Source: Asterias rubens
Lineage: Eukaryota; Echinodermata; Asteroidea; Forcipulatida; Asteriidae
Reading direction: 5' to 3'
Assembly (NCBI RefSeq): GCF_902459465.1
Contig: NC_047063.1
Location: 6,874,343 to 6,938,342, forward strand
DNA length: 64,000 nt
Part shown: piece after piece, positions 1 through 9,930 of the stretch
Layout: the number at the start of each line of letters is the position of its first letter
Position numbering within the stretch: position 1 is the first letter of the stretch
Translations under genes and position numbers: made by a program
Notes under the pieces: generated by a model
Told to the model about the DNA's origin: nothing
Databases searched by the model: none
Seen by the model: only the letters and a program-made list of their open reading frames with translations

Positions 1-382
1 AAGTTCTTTTTGCGCTTTCCGGATAACTCATAATACATGTGGTTTAACTTGTGAGTATTCTGCCCAAGTTTTATATACATGTAACTGTGTCACACTAAAC
101 CACCACAGGAATTCCGATTCATGGATGAAAAAGAGTCTAAACGTTTCCCCCTCACCCTACCTCAACCATAACGGAACATAGCGCTCATTTGCATTGAGCG
201 TTTTTTGAATACGCTCAAAAAAGACTTTTAAAATGCATAATTTCTAACAAAATCCGTAATAACTCGAGATTGCAACGGGCGAATTTTATGGATCGTTCAG
301 TATTTTGAAGAGGAACTTACTCTTTTTCAATTCATGTACGTTGATTAGTTCTATATAATAGGGACCTTGTTGCCATTTTTAC

Positions 383-602
383 TTAAACAAATTGACTTTC
401 TTTCTCGCGCTTATGGCAGGGATCGAAATTGCCACTACTCGTTTTACATAACTTGCCATAACTTGTGAACTGCGCCGCCCAGTTGCCTGGATCAAACGGC
501 TTCTTGAAGCTGGACAGTTTATCTGTCCATTCATGTAACAATTTTGATGATTGGTTAACTGTAACCTGTTGCCCTAGAACGGAACATACTCTGTCCATGG
601 GT
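383..602 (-). CDS. possible terminal exon (cytoplasmic tail?), weak
   Basis: A minus-strand open segment ends in a stop at 383-385 and encodes about 72 residues rich in S, K and Q, beginning PMDRVCSV. An AG at 603-604 would give a splice phase compatible with the transmembrane exon at 1271-1341 (CG plus A makes an Arg codon), but the upstream tract is not pyrimidine-rich. I do not recognise the protein. It may be a chance ORF; the only argument for it is phase and position downstream of a convincing membrane exon. Confidence 0.15.
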
Positions 603-1270
603 CTTGTAGCATAACCCTTTCCGTATGTTGTGTGTGCGAGCGCGTGTTAACGTAAACATAATGGCCATTGACTTAGTACAGGGACAGCTCATTTTGGGAA
701 AGTGGGGTGTCCATACAGGAAAATACTGTTTAACGCAATCATTGCAAAATTTGGATCTGATAGCTAATTATATAAGCTTCATCTCACGTTTTATTGACTA
801 AATCACCACAATGACTGCATAAAACTGCGCAGTAATACGCAACGCCCATTCTTATGATTATTGTACTCCACCCCCGTGTCAAACTGGTAAAGCCTGAATA
901 TGACCTACATCTCGCGCGTGCTTCCGTCGCACGCACAGTGTGTGAATGTTTATTTTTTTATCGCTCTGTGCTTACTATGTTCCGTTATGTGTGTAAGACA
1001 TGAAAGCAACATTTGTATATCAAATTTTCCAGTTTGTTTGATAAAATCTGCAATTATTGAAAACAAAAAGTGTATGCAGGCCCACTATTCCAATGATTTA
1101 AGACACACACATCAACAGTGCAGTCCTGGAATTACAATAGAGGATATGGCCCCAGTTGCTCTGTTCATATTTATAAGTTTTGCCCCCCTTTAAAAACTAA
1201 TGGAATCGCCCTTGGTAATATGAGATGAAAGATTGAAAGTTCTAGTCCTGTAATGTCTGCTTATAATTAC
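603..1270. other. no recognisable feature
   Basis: AT-rich sequence without a convincing gene. A plus-strand ORF at 900-1193 has no family features and is probably chance. This would be intron if the exon at 1271-1341 is real. Confidence 0.5.
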
Positions 1271-1341
1271 CGATAGCAGATGACAGCCGCAATGATGACT
1301 AGTATGATGACAACTCCTGACAATGCAATCACTACAGCAAC
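1271..1341 (-). CDS. candidate exon encoding one transmembrane helix
   Basis: On the minus strand an acceptor-like TTTGATTCTGCAG is followed by 71 nt of open frame and a GTAATT donor. The 23 complete codons read almost entirely V, I, L, A and G (for example VVIILVIIAAVICY), which is a textbook membrane-spanning segment with a Cys-Tyr-Arg boundary at the cytoplasmic side. Single-helix exons of this size are typical of type I receptors. No extracellular exon is visible, because the sequence upstream on this strand (1383 onward) is a repeat array. The parent gene cannot be named. Confidence 0.4.
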
Positions 1342-1382
1342 CTGCAGAATCAAACATATTCATATTATCATTCATTCTTTAT

Positions 1383-2345
1383 TAGGTGTTCGGGGCAACG
1401 GCCCAGAACACCTCTTATTTTTGTTCGTTTTTTTCTTCTTCTTTTTAGGTGTTCGGGGCAACGGCCCGGAACACCTATTATTTGTGGGTTTTTTCTTTCT
1501 GCATACTTCTTAGGTGTTCGGAGCAGAGCATAGCTCCGAACACCTTTTGTTATTGTTCAGTTTTTTAGGTGTTCGGGCCAACAGCCCGGAACACCTCTTA
1601 TTTTTGATCGTTTCTTTTTAGGTGTTCGGGCAACAGCCCGAACAACTCATTGATTTTGTTCGTTTTTTTTTGGGTTTTTTTCAGGTGTTCGGGCAACAGC
1701 CCGAACAACTCTTTGATTTTGTTCTTTTTTTTTTTTTTTAGGTGTTCGGGCAACAGCCCGAACAAGTCATTGTTTTTGTTTGTTTTTTTTTTTTTTTTTT
1801 TAGGTGTTCGGGCAACAGCCCGAACAACTCATTGATTAGGTGTTCAGGCAACAGCCCGAACAACTCATTGATTTTGTTTGGTTTTTTTTTTTTAAGGTGT
1901 TCGGGCAACAGCCCGAACAACTCATTGATTTTGTTCGTTTTTTTTTTTTTTTTTTTAGGTGTTCGGGCAACAGCCCGAACAACTCATTGATTTTGTTCGT
2001 TTTTTTTTTTTTTTTTTTTAGGTGTTCGGGCAACAGCCCGAACAACTCATTGATTTTGTTCGTTTTTTTTTTTTAGGTGTTCGGGCAATAGCCCGAACAA
2101 CTCTTTGTTTTTGTTCGGTTTTTTTTTTTTTTTTAGGTGTTCGGGCAACAGCCCAAACAACTCTTTGTTTTTGTTCGGTTTTTTTTTTTTTTTTTAGGTG
2201 TTCGGGCAACAGCCCGAACAACTCATTGTTTTTGTTCGTTTTTTTAGGTGTTCGGGCAACAGCCCGAACAACTCATTGTTTTTGTTCGTTTTTTTAGGTG
2301 TTCGGGCAACAGCCCGAACAACTCATTGATTTTGTTCGGTTTTTT
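1383..2345. repeat. 17-copy minisatellite of hairpin plus poly-T units
   Basis: Units of about 50-64 bp each begin with AGGTGTTCGGGCAACAGC, continue to an 8-bp inverted half (GTTCGGGC / GCCCGAAC around a 4-nt loop), and end in a run of 7-19 T. Starts are near 1386, 1448, 1512, 1566, 1620, 1683, 1741, 1802, 1838, 1895, 1957, 2020, 2075, 2135, 2197, 2247 and 2296. The first four are divergent and contain variant stems such as GGGGCAACGGCCC. The variable T-run length suggests slippage. Apparent ORFs rich in Phe or Lys across this block are artefacts. The same GCCGAACACCT word closes the modules at 4281 and 5707, so the array probably arose from the end of that element. Confidence 0.9.
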
Positions 2346-2364
2346 TTTTGGTTTTTTTTTGGTT

Positions 2365-2700
2365 TTTCTTATTCTTCTCGCTGTCGATTGTCCGCAAGAA
2401 AAAGCATAGATGCGAAGCTTGCATTAAGTTGAAACTTTGCACACAGGTAGACAATAACCAGTAGATGATACAAAAGTTCTTACGTCACGATGACGTCATC
2501 AGTTGACGAGATACACTCATTCAAAGTTTATTATTTCAAAAAATCATAACTTTTGATCTGCATGAAGGATTTTTACAATCAATACATCATCGGAAAGGGC
2601 ATTAAAAACTCCGTAAACACCTCACAGACATAACCCCATTTTGATCTTGTCTTCCGGTTCAAAATCGAGGTTGAAAATTTCAAAATTCATGTATAAAGAC
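2365..2700 (+). repeat. dispersed ~330 bp module, copy 1
   Basis: Begins in TTCTTATTCTTCTCGCTG, passes through an ACGTCATGATGACGTCATC-like palindromic segment, then AAAGTTTATTATTTCAAAA, and ends in TTGTCTTCCGGTTCAAAAT. Copies lie at about 4325-4660, 5750-6075, 7137-7470 and 7925-8210, all in the same orientation. It looks like the 5' part of a larger repeated element whose middle holds the 5S-like segment. Confidence 0.8.
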
Positions 2701-2867
2701 TACAAAATTCCCCCATTGATTGCGCGTAAAGATTTTACAATTACATGTACATGTACTTTGTCACCACGTGTAAGCATGCGGTGCATTGCGGTCCCCACGT
2801 GTAAGTATGCGGTGCATTGATGAGCATAGTCACGCTCTGCACCACGTGTTGATCGTTTTAGTCTGCG

Positions 2868-2958
2868 TACCATACTGCGTTGATAACACCTGTCACTAAA
2901 GTTAAGCAAAATCGAGCCCAGTCAGTATTTGGATGGGAGACCACTTGGCGACCAAAAT
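2868..2958 (+). repeat. 5S rRNA-derived segment, copy 1 (internally deleted)
   Basis: Reads as 5S rRNA from the CATAC(C/T)GCGTTGA(T/A)AACACC helix through AGTTAAGCAA and CAGTATTTGGATGGGAGACC. The words AAGTTAAGCA, AGTA(C/T)TTGGATGGG and GAGACC correspond to the internal control region (A box, IE, C box) of 5S genes. About 12 nt (the GGTTCCCGTCCGATC part) are missing compared with copy 2, so this copy is degenerate. It sits between the 330-bp module and the tandem ~145 bp units. It is not a functional 5S gene. Confidence 0.75.
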
Positions 2959-2999
2959 TTGTACGATTTATTTTTGTATTTAATTTTTTTTTCTCCTAT

Positions 3000-4060
3000 A
3001 AATAGCTTCGCTTTAGTCTGTTTTCAAGGCGTTTTCAACAAAGATTTTCCTCCTAGTTAGTCTCTTCTCCAGTCGTCATTATGCATAAGCTCCCATATCC
3101 TCAACCACACAAGCTATTTTGACAATCTATACATCATATGAAAGGGCTTTACGTACGTAGTCTGTTTTCAAGGTGTTTTCAACAAACATTTCCTTTTCGG
3201 TTAGTTAGTCTCTTCTCCAGTCGTCATTATGCATAAGTTCCTATGTCCTCAACCACACAAGCTATTTTGACAATCTATACATCATATGAAAGGGCTTTAC
3301 GTACGTAGTCTGTTTTCAGATGTTTTCAACAAACATTTCCTATTCGGTTAGTTAGTCTCTTCTCCAGTCGTCATTATGCATAAGTTCCTATGTCCTCAAG
3401 CACACAAGCTATTTTGACAATCTATACATCATATGAAAGGGCTTTACGTACGTGTCTGTTTTCAAGGCGTTTTCAACAAAGATTTTCCTCCTAGTTAGTC
3501 TCTTCTCCAGTCGTCATTATGCATAAGCTCCCATATCCTCAACCACACAAGCTATTTTGACAATCTTTACATCATATGAAAGGGCTTTACGCACGTAGTC
3601 TGTTTTCAAGGTGTTTTCAACAAACATTTCCTTTTCGGTTAGTTAGTCTCTTCTCCAGTCGTCATTATGCATAAGTTCCTATGTCCTCAACCACACAAGC
3701 TATTTTGACAATCTATACATCATATGAAAGGGCTTTACGTACGTAGTCTGTTTTCAGATGTTTTCAACAAACATTTCCTATTCGGTTAGTAAGTCTCTTC
3801 TCCAGTCGTCATTATGCATAAGTTCCTATGTCCTCAACCACAAAAGCTATTTTGACAATCTATACATCATATGAAAGGGCTTTACGTACGTAGTCTGTTT
3901 TCAAGGCGTTTTCAACAAACATTTCCCTTCTGGTTAGTTAGGCTCTTCTCCAGTCGCCATTATTCATCAGTTCACGTTTCCTCAACCACAAAATCTATTT
4001 TGACAATCTATACATCATATGAAAGGGCCTCACGTATTCCACACAAATGGGTGTGTTGGT
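3000..4060 (+). repeat. tandem array, ~145 bp units, about 7 copies
   Basis: Each unit contains TCTCTTCTCCAGTCGTCATT, TATGCATAAG, CTATTTTGACAATCTATACA and ATGAAAGGGCTTTACGTACG, then GTCTGTTTTCAAGGCGTTTT. Copies follow each other without spacers and differ by a few per cent. Alternating unit variants (AAGATTTTCCTCC versus AACATTTCC) suggest amplification of a two- or three-unit block. ORFs here are repeat artefacts. Confidence 0.9.
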
Positions 4061-4325
4061 GACGTTTTCTTGACTTTTTGACCTTTTTAAACTGGAAGAG
4101 CCTGTAAAATGCTTTGAAAAGGCAGTATTTAAAGGCTGTTAGGTTGAAATGTACACTTTTTGAAGCTTTACCATAAAATTATTAGACATCGAGAAAACTG
4201 TTTGGTATTGTTTTCTTTGCAATTTGACGAGCTATCAACAACACTTTTTTTCATTGATTCAAACACTGACCCAACAATAGCCGAACACCTAGTGTTTGTT
4301 TCTACAAACACTATATCTAGTTTTA
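4060..4325 (+). repeat. module tail ending in ACACTATATCTAG
   Basis: Contains TTGACCTTTTTAAACTGGAA and ends with AATAGCCGAACACCTAGTGT and an inverted GTGTTTGT/ACAAACAC pair. A second copy is at 5480-5746. Together with the 330-bp module, the 5S segment and the tandem units it defines a repeated element present as two or more head-to-tail copies. Confidence 0.75.
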
Positions 4326-4690
4326 GTTTTTCTTATTCTTCTCGCTGTCGATTGTCTGCAAGAAAAAGCATAGATGCGAAGCTTGCATTAAGTTGAAACT
4401 TTGCACACATGTAGACAATAACCAGTAGATGATGCAAAAGTTGTTACGTCACGATGACGTCATCAGTTGACGAGATACACTAATTCAAAGTTTATTATTT
4501 CAAAAAATCATAACTTTTGATCTACATGAGGGATTTTTACAATCAATACATCATCGGAAATGGCATTAAAAACTCCGTAAACGCCTCACAGACATGACCC
4601 CATTTTGATTTTGTCTTCCGGCTCAAAAGAGAGGTTGAAAGTTTCAAAATTCACGTCTAAAGAACAACGTAAATCCCCCGTTGGAATGTG
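4325..4690 (+). repeat. dispersed ~330 bp module, copy 2
   Basis: Same order of words as copy 1 (TTCTCGCTGTCGATTGTC, CACGATGACGTCATCAG, TTTATTATTTCAAAAAATCA, TTGTCTTCCGG). It follows directly after the first module tail. Confidence 0.8.
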
Positions 4691-4865
4691 CATAAACATT
4701 ACACTTGGGCATACACACAACGTGTAGTGTATTAGCTGTGCGGGAGAGTCATGCTCCAGTGATTATCCATAGAGCGCGAAAAAGCTTCATGTAGAATAGT
4801 CTTCGTTCAAGGCGTTTAACCTTTTGACCTTGTCTTCTGGTTCAAATCGAATTTATTGTACATTA

Positions 4866-4978
4866 TCTACGACCGTACTGCGTTGATAACACCGGTTCCC
4901 GTCCGATCACTGAAGTTATGCAAAATCGGGCGTGGTCAGTACTTGGATGGGAGACCAATAATTGGCGACCAAATTTTG
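4866..4978 (+). repeat. 5S rRNA-derived segment, copy 2 (more complete)
   Basis: Contains ACGACCGTACTGCGTTGA, ACACCGGTTCCCGTCCGATC, ACTGAAGTTATGCAAAATCG and GTCAGTACTTGGATGGGAG, in the same order and spacing as metazoan 5S rRNA from about position 5 to 95. The 3' helix is replaced by repeat sequence. The internal promoter blocks are largely preserved. A repeat carrying a 5S-like head is the hallmark of SINE3-type retroposons, but the flanking modules are far longer than a SINE. Confidence 0.85.
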
Positions 4979-5029
4979 TATTATTAATTTATTTTGATTT
5001 TTATTTCTTCTCCTATAAATAGCTTCGTT

Positions 5030-5746
5030 TTTAGTCTATTTTCAAGGCGTTTTCAACTAACATTTCTTTTCCGGTTAGTTAGTCTCTTCTTCAGTCGTCA
5101 TTATGCATAAGGCTCCAACCACAAAAGCTATTTAGACAATCTATACATCATATGAAAGGGCTTTAAGTACGTAGTCTGTTTTCAAGGCGTTTTCAACAAA
5201 CATTTCCCTTCTGGTTAGTTAGTCTCTTCTCCAGTCGTCATCATGCATAAGTTCCTATGCCCTCAACCACAAAAGCTATTTTGACAATCTACATCATATG
5301 AAAGGGCTTTACGTACGTAGTCTGTTTTCAAGGCGTTTTCAACAAACATTTCCTTTCCGGTTAGTTAGTCTCTTCTCCAGTCGTCATTATTCATCAGTTC
5401 ACATTTCCTCGACCACAAAAGCTATTTTGACAATCTATACATCATATGAAAGGGCCTCACGTACTTCAAAAAAATTGGTATGTTGGTGACCTTCTCTTGA
5501 CCTTTTGACCTTTTTAAACCGGAAGTGCCTGTAAAAGGCTTTGAAAAGGCATTATTTAAAGGCTTTTAGGTTGAAATGTACACTTTTTGATGCTTTACCA
5601 TAAAATTATTTCACATCGAGAAAACTGTTTGGTTTTTATTTCTTTGCAATTTGACGAGCTATTAACAACACTTTTTCATTGATTCAAACACTGACCCAAC
5701 AATAGCCGAACACCTAGTGTTTGTTTGTACAAACACTATATCTAGT
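5030..5746 (+). repeat. second ~145 bp tandem array (3 units) and module tail
   Basis: Three units of the array at 3000-4060, followed by the same tail (TTGACCTTTTTAAACCGG to ACACTATATCTAG). The order 330-bp module, 5S segment, tandem units, tail is thus repeated twice in the window. Confidence 0.85.
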
Positions 5747-5749
5747 TTA

Positions 5750-6480
5750 TTATTGATACTTCTTCTTCTTCTTCTCTACGTCCCTTGTCCCCTAACAAAA
5801 ACATCTTTCCAAAGATTGTATGAACTTGAAACTTCACACATAATTAGATATTCATTAGGAGAAGAAAAATGTGTAGTTACGTCATGATGACGTAATCCAT
5901 TCTTGAGTTATGAAAATTCAAAGTTTATTATTTCAAAAAATCATAACTCTTGATCTACACAATGGATTCTTACAATCAATACATCATCGGAAAGGTCATT
6001 AAAAACTCTGTAAACGCCTCACAAACATGACCCCATTTTGACCTTGTCTTCCGGTTCAAAATTGAGGTTGAAATATTCCACCATTGGTAGTGCGTAAAGA
6101 TTTTACACGTACAACACGTGTTGAGTCACGCTTCAGTGCTTATCCATAGAGCGCAATGCTTCGCGTATAATAGTATTCATTCCAGGCGTTTTCAACATAC
6201 AGTTCCCTTACGATTACTTAGTCTGTTCTGTACATTCGTCAATATTTCATAAGTTCATATTTCCTCAACCAAAGAAGCTATTTGACAATCTATACATCAT
6301 ATTGAAGGGCTTTACGTACTTCACAAAAACGGAGATGTTGGTGACCTTCTCGTGACTTTTTGACCTGTCTAAACCGGCAGTACCTTTAATATACTTTGAA
6401 AAGGCGTCATGTAATGGCTTTTGGGTTGATACATACACCTTTTGATGCTTTACCATTACAGAATACAACTCTGGCAAAGG
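5750..6480 (+). repeat. third, degenerate module copy without a 5S segment
   Basis: Begins with the 330-bp module (TTCTTCTTCTCTACGTCCC to CTTGTCTTCCGGTTCAAAAT), then a diverged single ~145 bp unit (GACAATCTATACATCATATT at about 6281) and a diverged tail (GACCTGTCTAAACCGGCAG). The 5S-like block is absent. Confidence 0.7.
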
Positions 6481-7110
6481 TCTGGTTTTAAAAAATCATA
6501 CCGATTATGTCACCAAATGTAAGAGCGCCCTCTAACGGCAGATTAAAAACATCTCAACATATACTTCTACTATGTCTGTGGTAGAGTTTTTGATATTGTT
6601 TCAAAATTGGTATGATACATAATCTCCCTCACAATAGCAACTTATATGTGGAGTCTTAGCTTGATGACGTCATCATTGCTTTAAAGGTGCACTTTTCAAA
6701 GCTGTGTGTATGCCAAACCAAAAGTTTGACTGAGGTGAAACTTGTTGTATTGTTAGAGGACTTGCTGCTGGCCACTTCTTCAGTGCACTTCATCAACCGG
6801 CCATGAAGTCGTTTCATTCGCTAACCGAAAGTTACAGTTGACAATTTGAACAAATCATAACTCCTGAACCATACATTGCTTTTTTGCTAATCGGAAACAT
6901 CTTCAATAACTTAAAGCCTAAACAGATCTTTACCCTAGTTGAGCTTGACCAAATATTGAACTTTCATACTCGAAAAAATTCAACTCCTGAACCAAACATC
7001 CTCACCAATTCGATCATTCTTCAATTGAAATGTCTTCACCAATTATTTCATTTATCACTAAGACATTACTCTCGAACACCTTGTTTTTGTAATTAACAAA
7101 AACTTAATTT
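6481..7110. other. no recognised gene; degenerate repeat-like sequence
   Basis: AT-rich, with short words resembling the neighbouring modules (AAATCATAACTCCTGAACCA). A short ORF at 6884-7096 has no recognisable features. Confidence 0.4.
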
Positions 7111-7490
7111 CTATTTTTTTTTTATTTTTTTTTTTTACTTCTTCATCTTCTTCTCTCCGTCCCTTGTCCTCTAACAAAAGCACACTTTCAAAACTCGTAT
7201 GAACTTGAAACTTTGCACATAGTTAGATATGCATTATGAGTGGAATACTGTGTTGGTTACGTCATGATGACATCATCCATTCTTGAGTTATAGAAATTCA
7301 AAGTTTATTATTTCAAAAAATCATAACGTTTGATCCACATGATGGATTCTTACAATGGATCGATGCATCATCGGCAAGGTCGTTAAAAAACTCTGTAAAC
7401 GCCTCGCAGACATGACCCCATTTTGTTCTTGTCTTCCAGTTCAAAATCGAGGTTGAAAATTCAAAAATTCATGTATAAAGAACTACGAAA
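7111..7490 (+). repeat. dispersed ~330 bp module, copy 4
   Basis: Preceded by poly-T and containing TTCTCTCCGTCCCTTGTCC, ACGTCATGATGACATCATCC, TTTATTATTTCAAAAAATCA and TTGTCTTCCAGTTCAAAATC. Confidence 0.8.
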
Positions 7491-7920
7491 TTCCCCCAAT
7501 GGTTGCGCGTAAAGATTTTATGTGTACATTGTATGCGATGCAGTCACACGTTTTTTTTGGTGTATGGACATGTGCATTATATAGGCCTGCATTGGTGGCG
7601 CGGTGCCAAGTTCTGTGCCATGCGTCATATATGCATAGAGCTGGCTGGGCACATGGCAGAACGCTGCGAAAACGATTTACTCTCAATCTTCGGCGTCGAA
7701 TTGTTCAAATTTTGCACTTCTGATGGCTTAGTGGTCAATGTGGAATTGAAGGCGAAGTTTCGCTGAGATGGCCACCTACTTCAGTGATTCATGGGACTGT
7801 TAATTATGTGAGAAAATAACTGCAGAAAAAGACGACATTGGTCATGTTTTGATCAAACACCGAGAAACAGAGACGTGACATCGATCGACTACTCCCGCGG
7901 AACTCACGGCAGTATGACAA
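7491..7920. other. unassigned sequence between two module copies
   Basis: Moderately GC-rich stretch with overlapping ORFs at 7483-7766 in several frames and no family signature. Probably part of the repeat complex. Confidence 0.35.
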
Positions 7921-8240
7921 GAACTAACACAAGCACTATTCCCAAACTCGTATGAATTTGAAACTTCGCACATAGTTGCATTAGGAGTGGAGTACTGTTT
8001 TAGTTACGTCATGATGACGTCATCCGTTCTTGAGTTATAAATATTCAAAGTTTATTATTTCAAAAAATCATAACTTTTGATCTACATGATGGATTTTTAC
8101 AATCGATACATCATCGGAAAGGTCGTTAAAAACTCCGTTAAACGACTCGCAGACATGAGCCCATTTTGATCTTGTCTTCCGGTTCAAAATCGAGGTTGAA
8201 AATTCTAAAATTCACGTATAATGAACTCTCATAATTTGTT
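7921..8240 (+). repeat. dispersed ~330 bp module, copy 5
   Basis: Starts at CACTATTCCCAAACTCGTAT and contains GTCATGATGACGTCATCC, TATTATTTCAAAAAATCATA and TTGTCTTCCGGTTCAAAATC. Confidence 0.8.
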
Positions 8241-8985
8241 TAAGCTACTCACACAATAACACTGTCAATATAACAAAATGCGGTATTCCTACGTTTTGAC
8301 ATCATCAAAATTACCTGAAAACTCATAACAAAAAGAAATTAGGGGGCCATGAATCAAAATGAAGCATATTGGAACGTTGTGATCATAAGAAACAACGGAT
8401 TCGACACCCGCAAGCTGGGAGTTCATAGCGCCCAGGATTTAACACCTCCAACCCCCACGAGACACAGCATGGGCGGTACGTGATATTCCACAATGGCTTA
8501 CGTTCCGATTGCTCCATCACACCGTGGGGCCATACAAGCGTCCGTTACACGGACTCTCTGAATGCTAGTCTTACGTTCGATTTTTGACCATTATTTACGA
8601 TTTCAAATCGTCACGTATACATAATCTGAATAGGTAGTTTATACTTAAAATTTCACTGTTTTCCTTTTAATAGGCCTAATGACCACGGAACCACTTTGAG
8701 CAAAGATTATTAAAAATAGAGCGCCGATCATATTGACCTTTGACTCGATCTAGTTTGAATAGTCATCTTCAATTCGTCACATGATATGAATATTGCATAC
8801 ATTAAAAGTCATTTACATAGTCTGGCCACGCCTTCAATTTGCAAATGTCCAAGACCTTGGTGAGCACAGACATGGTGAGATCCGGAAATCAGAGACACAG
8901 AGCACCCGCTAGCGTTCGTTCATTACAAGCGTGTACAGTTTTTGCCGTGCATAATCGGAACGTTGGTTGTGTGTGACCGCGCAAC
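8241..8985. other. no recognisable feature
   Basis: No convincing coding potential, splice-flanked exon or repeat structure seen on either strand. Confidence 0.4.
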
Positions 8986-9465
8986 ACCAATGGTCTTAGC
9001 CTTTAGTCAAAGCACACGCGGCACACCGGATAGCACGCACAGGCCCAAAAATGTATTGCACGAAAAAAGACTATCACCGCGAGCGGCGAAGCCGCGAAGC
9101 GCCTTTACCAACTCGTTTTGGGGCCTTATGTTTTTCTTTACATTTGCCAACGATTTTGGTGGGAGAAAATGTGACGAATTTGCATGGAACGTTCTTGCGA
9201 TGTCATGCAAGTAATTGTGGCTTCTTATTGCAATATTGGCCAGCAACTCACCACGCTAATGCATTATGCATTACATTTTCTCCCACCAAAATCGTTGGCA
9301 AATGTAAAGAAAAACATAAGGCCCCAAAACGAGTTGGTAAAGGCGCTTCGCGGCTTCGCCGCTCGCGGTGATAGTCTTTTTTCGTGCGCTAAATTTTTTG
9401 GGTTGTGCGTGCCATCCGGTGTGCCGCGTGCGCCTTGACTAAAGGCTACAATAGTCTTGGAACCA
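8986..9465. mobile_element. foldback (inverted-repeat) element, ~480 bp
   Basis: The left arm (TGGTCTTAGCCTTTAGTCAA, then CGAAAAAAGACTATCACCGC, GAGCGGCGAAGCCGCGAAGC, to TTTGGTGGGAGAAAATGT) is matched in reverse order on the right (ACATTTTCTCCCACCAAA to TTGACTAAAGGCTACAATAG). Arms are about 190 bp around a ~90 bp loop. Overlapping ORFs on both strands between 8942 and 9500 come from the arms and are not genes. No coding capacity, so a MITE or foldback element. Confidence 0.85.
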
Positions 9466-9808
9466 AGACTAGCTAGTGGTATGGTACGATTTGGACACAT
9501 TTTTTTTGATCACTGTGATGGGAATGCAATTTTCGCCTTGTCTTTTGTTAGCAATGAAATTAATACAACATTCCGCACATTACATTACCCAATAGTTATC
9601 TCTCCAAAATTCGTTCATTTTGCAGAAAAGTATGACATCCTATGACAGGTTTCAAGGGGCTAGAGGTCTTGCCGAACACACTGGACACTTCTTGACTTGA
9701 CTTGAGCGCCCATTTAGTATTACTTAGTTGATGCGGGATTTCCCTCCTTGACTCATCACACCACACACACAATCACAAACTGTGCCACGGTACGGTGTGT
9801 GTACGGTA
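9466..9808. other. no recognisable feature
   Basis: Short unassigned stretch between the foldback element and the terminal repeat of the large 9.8-18.8 kb element. Confidence 0.4.
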
Positions 9809-9930
9809 ACCAGGCTGAACTCAGCACTAAATTTAGTGCTAGCACCAAATTTGGTGCTGGCGAGAAATTTGGTGCTGGCACCAAATTTCAAAACAACCTG
9901 TCAACAAACCGTCATGACGAAGCAACGGCG

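Noticed and set aside
900..1193. 97-codon plus-strand ORF with a hydrophobic start
   Set aside because: No splice context, family match or biased composition beyond chance.
1650..2297. Several ORFs rich in Phe or Lys in the hairpin/T-run array
   Set aside because: Generated by the repeat unit in every frame; no domain content.
2868..4978. Functional 5S rRNA genes
   Set aside because: 3' helix missing, internal deletion in one copy, and both embedded in repeats.
9007..9500. Overlapping ORFs on both strands around 9.0-9.5 kb
   Set aside because: They are the two arms of one foldback element translated in both directions.
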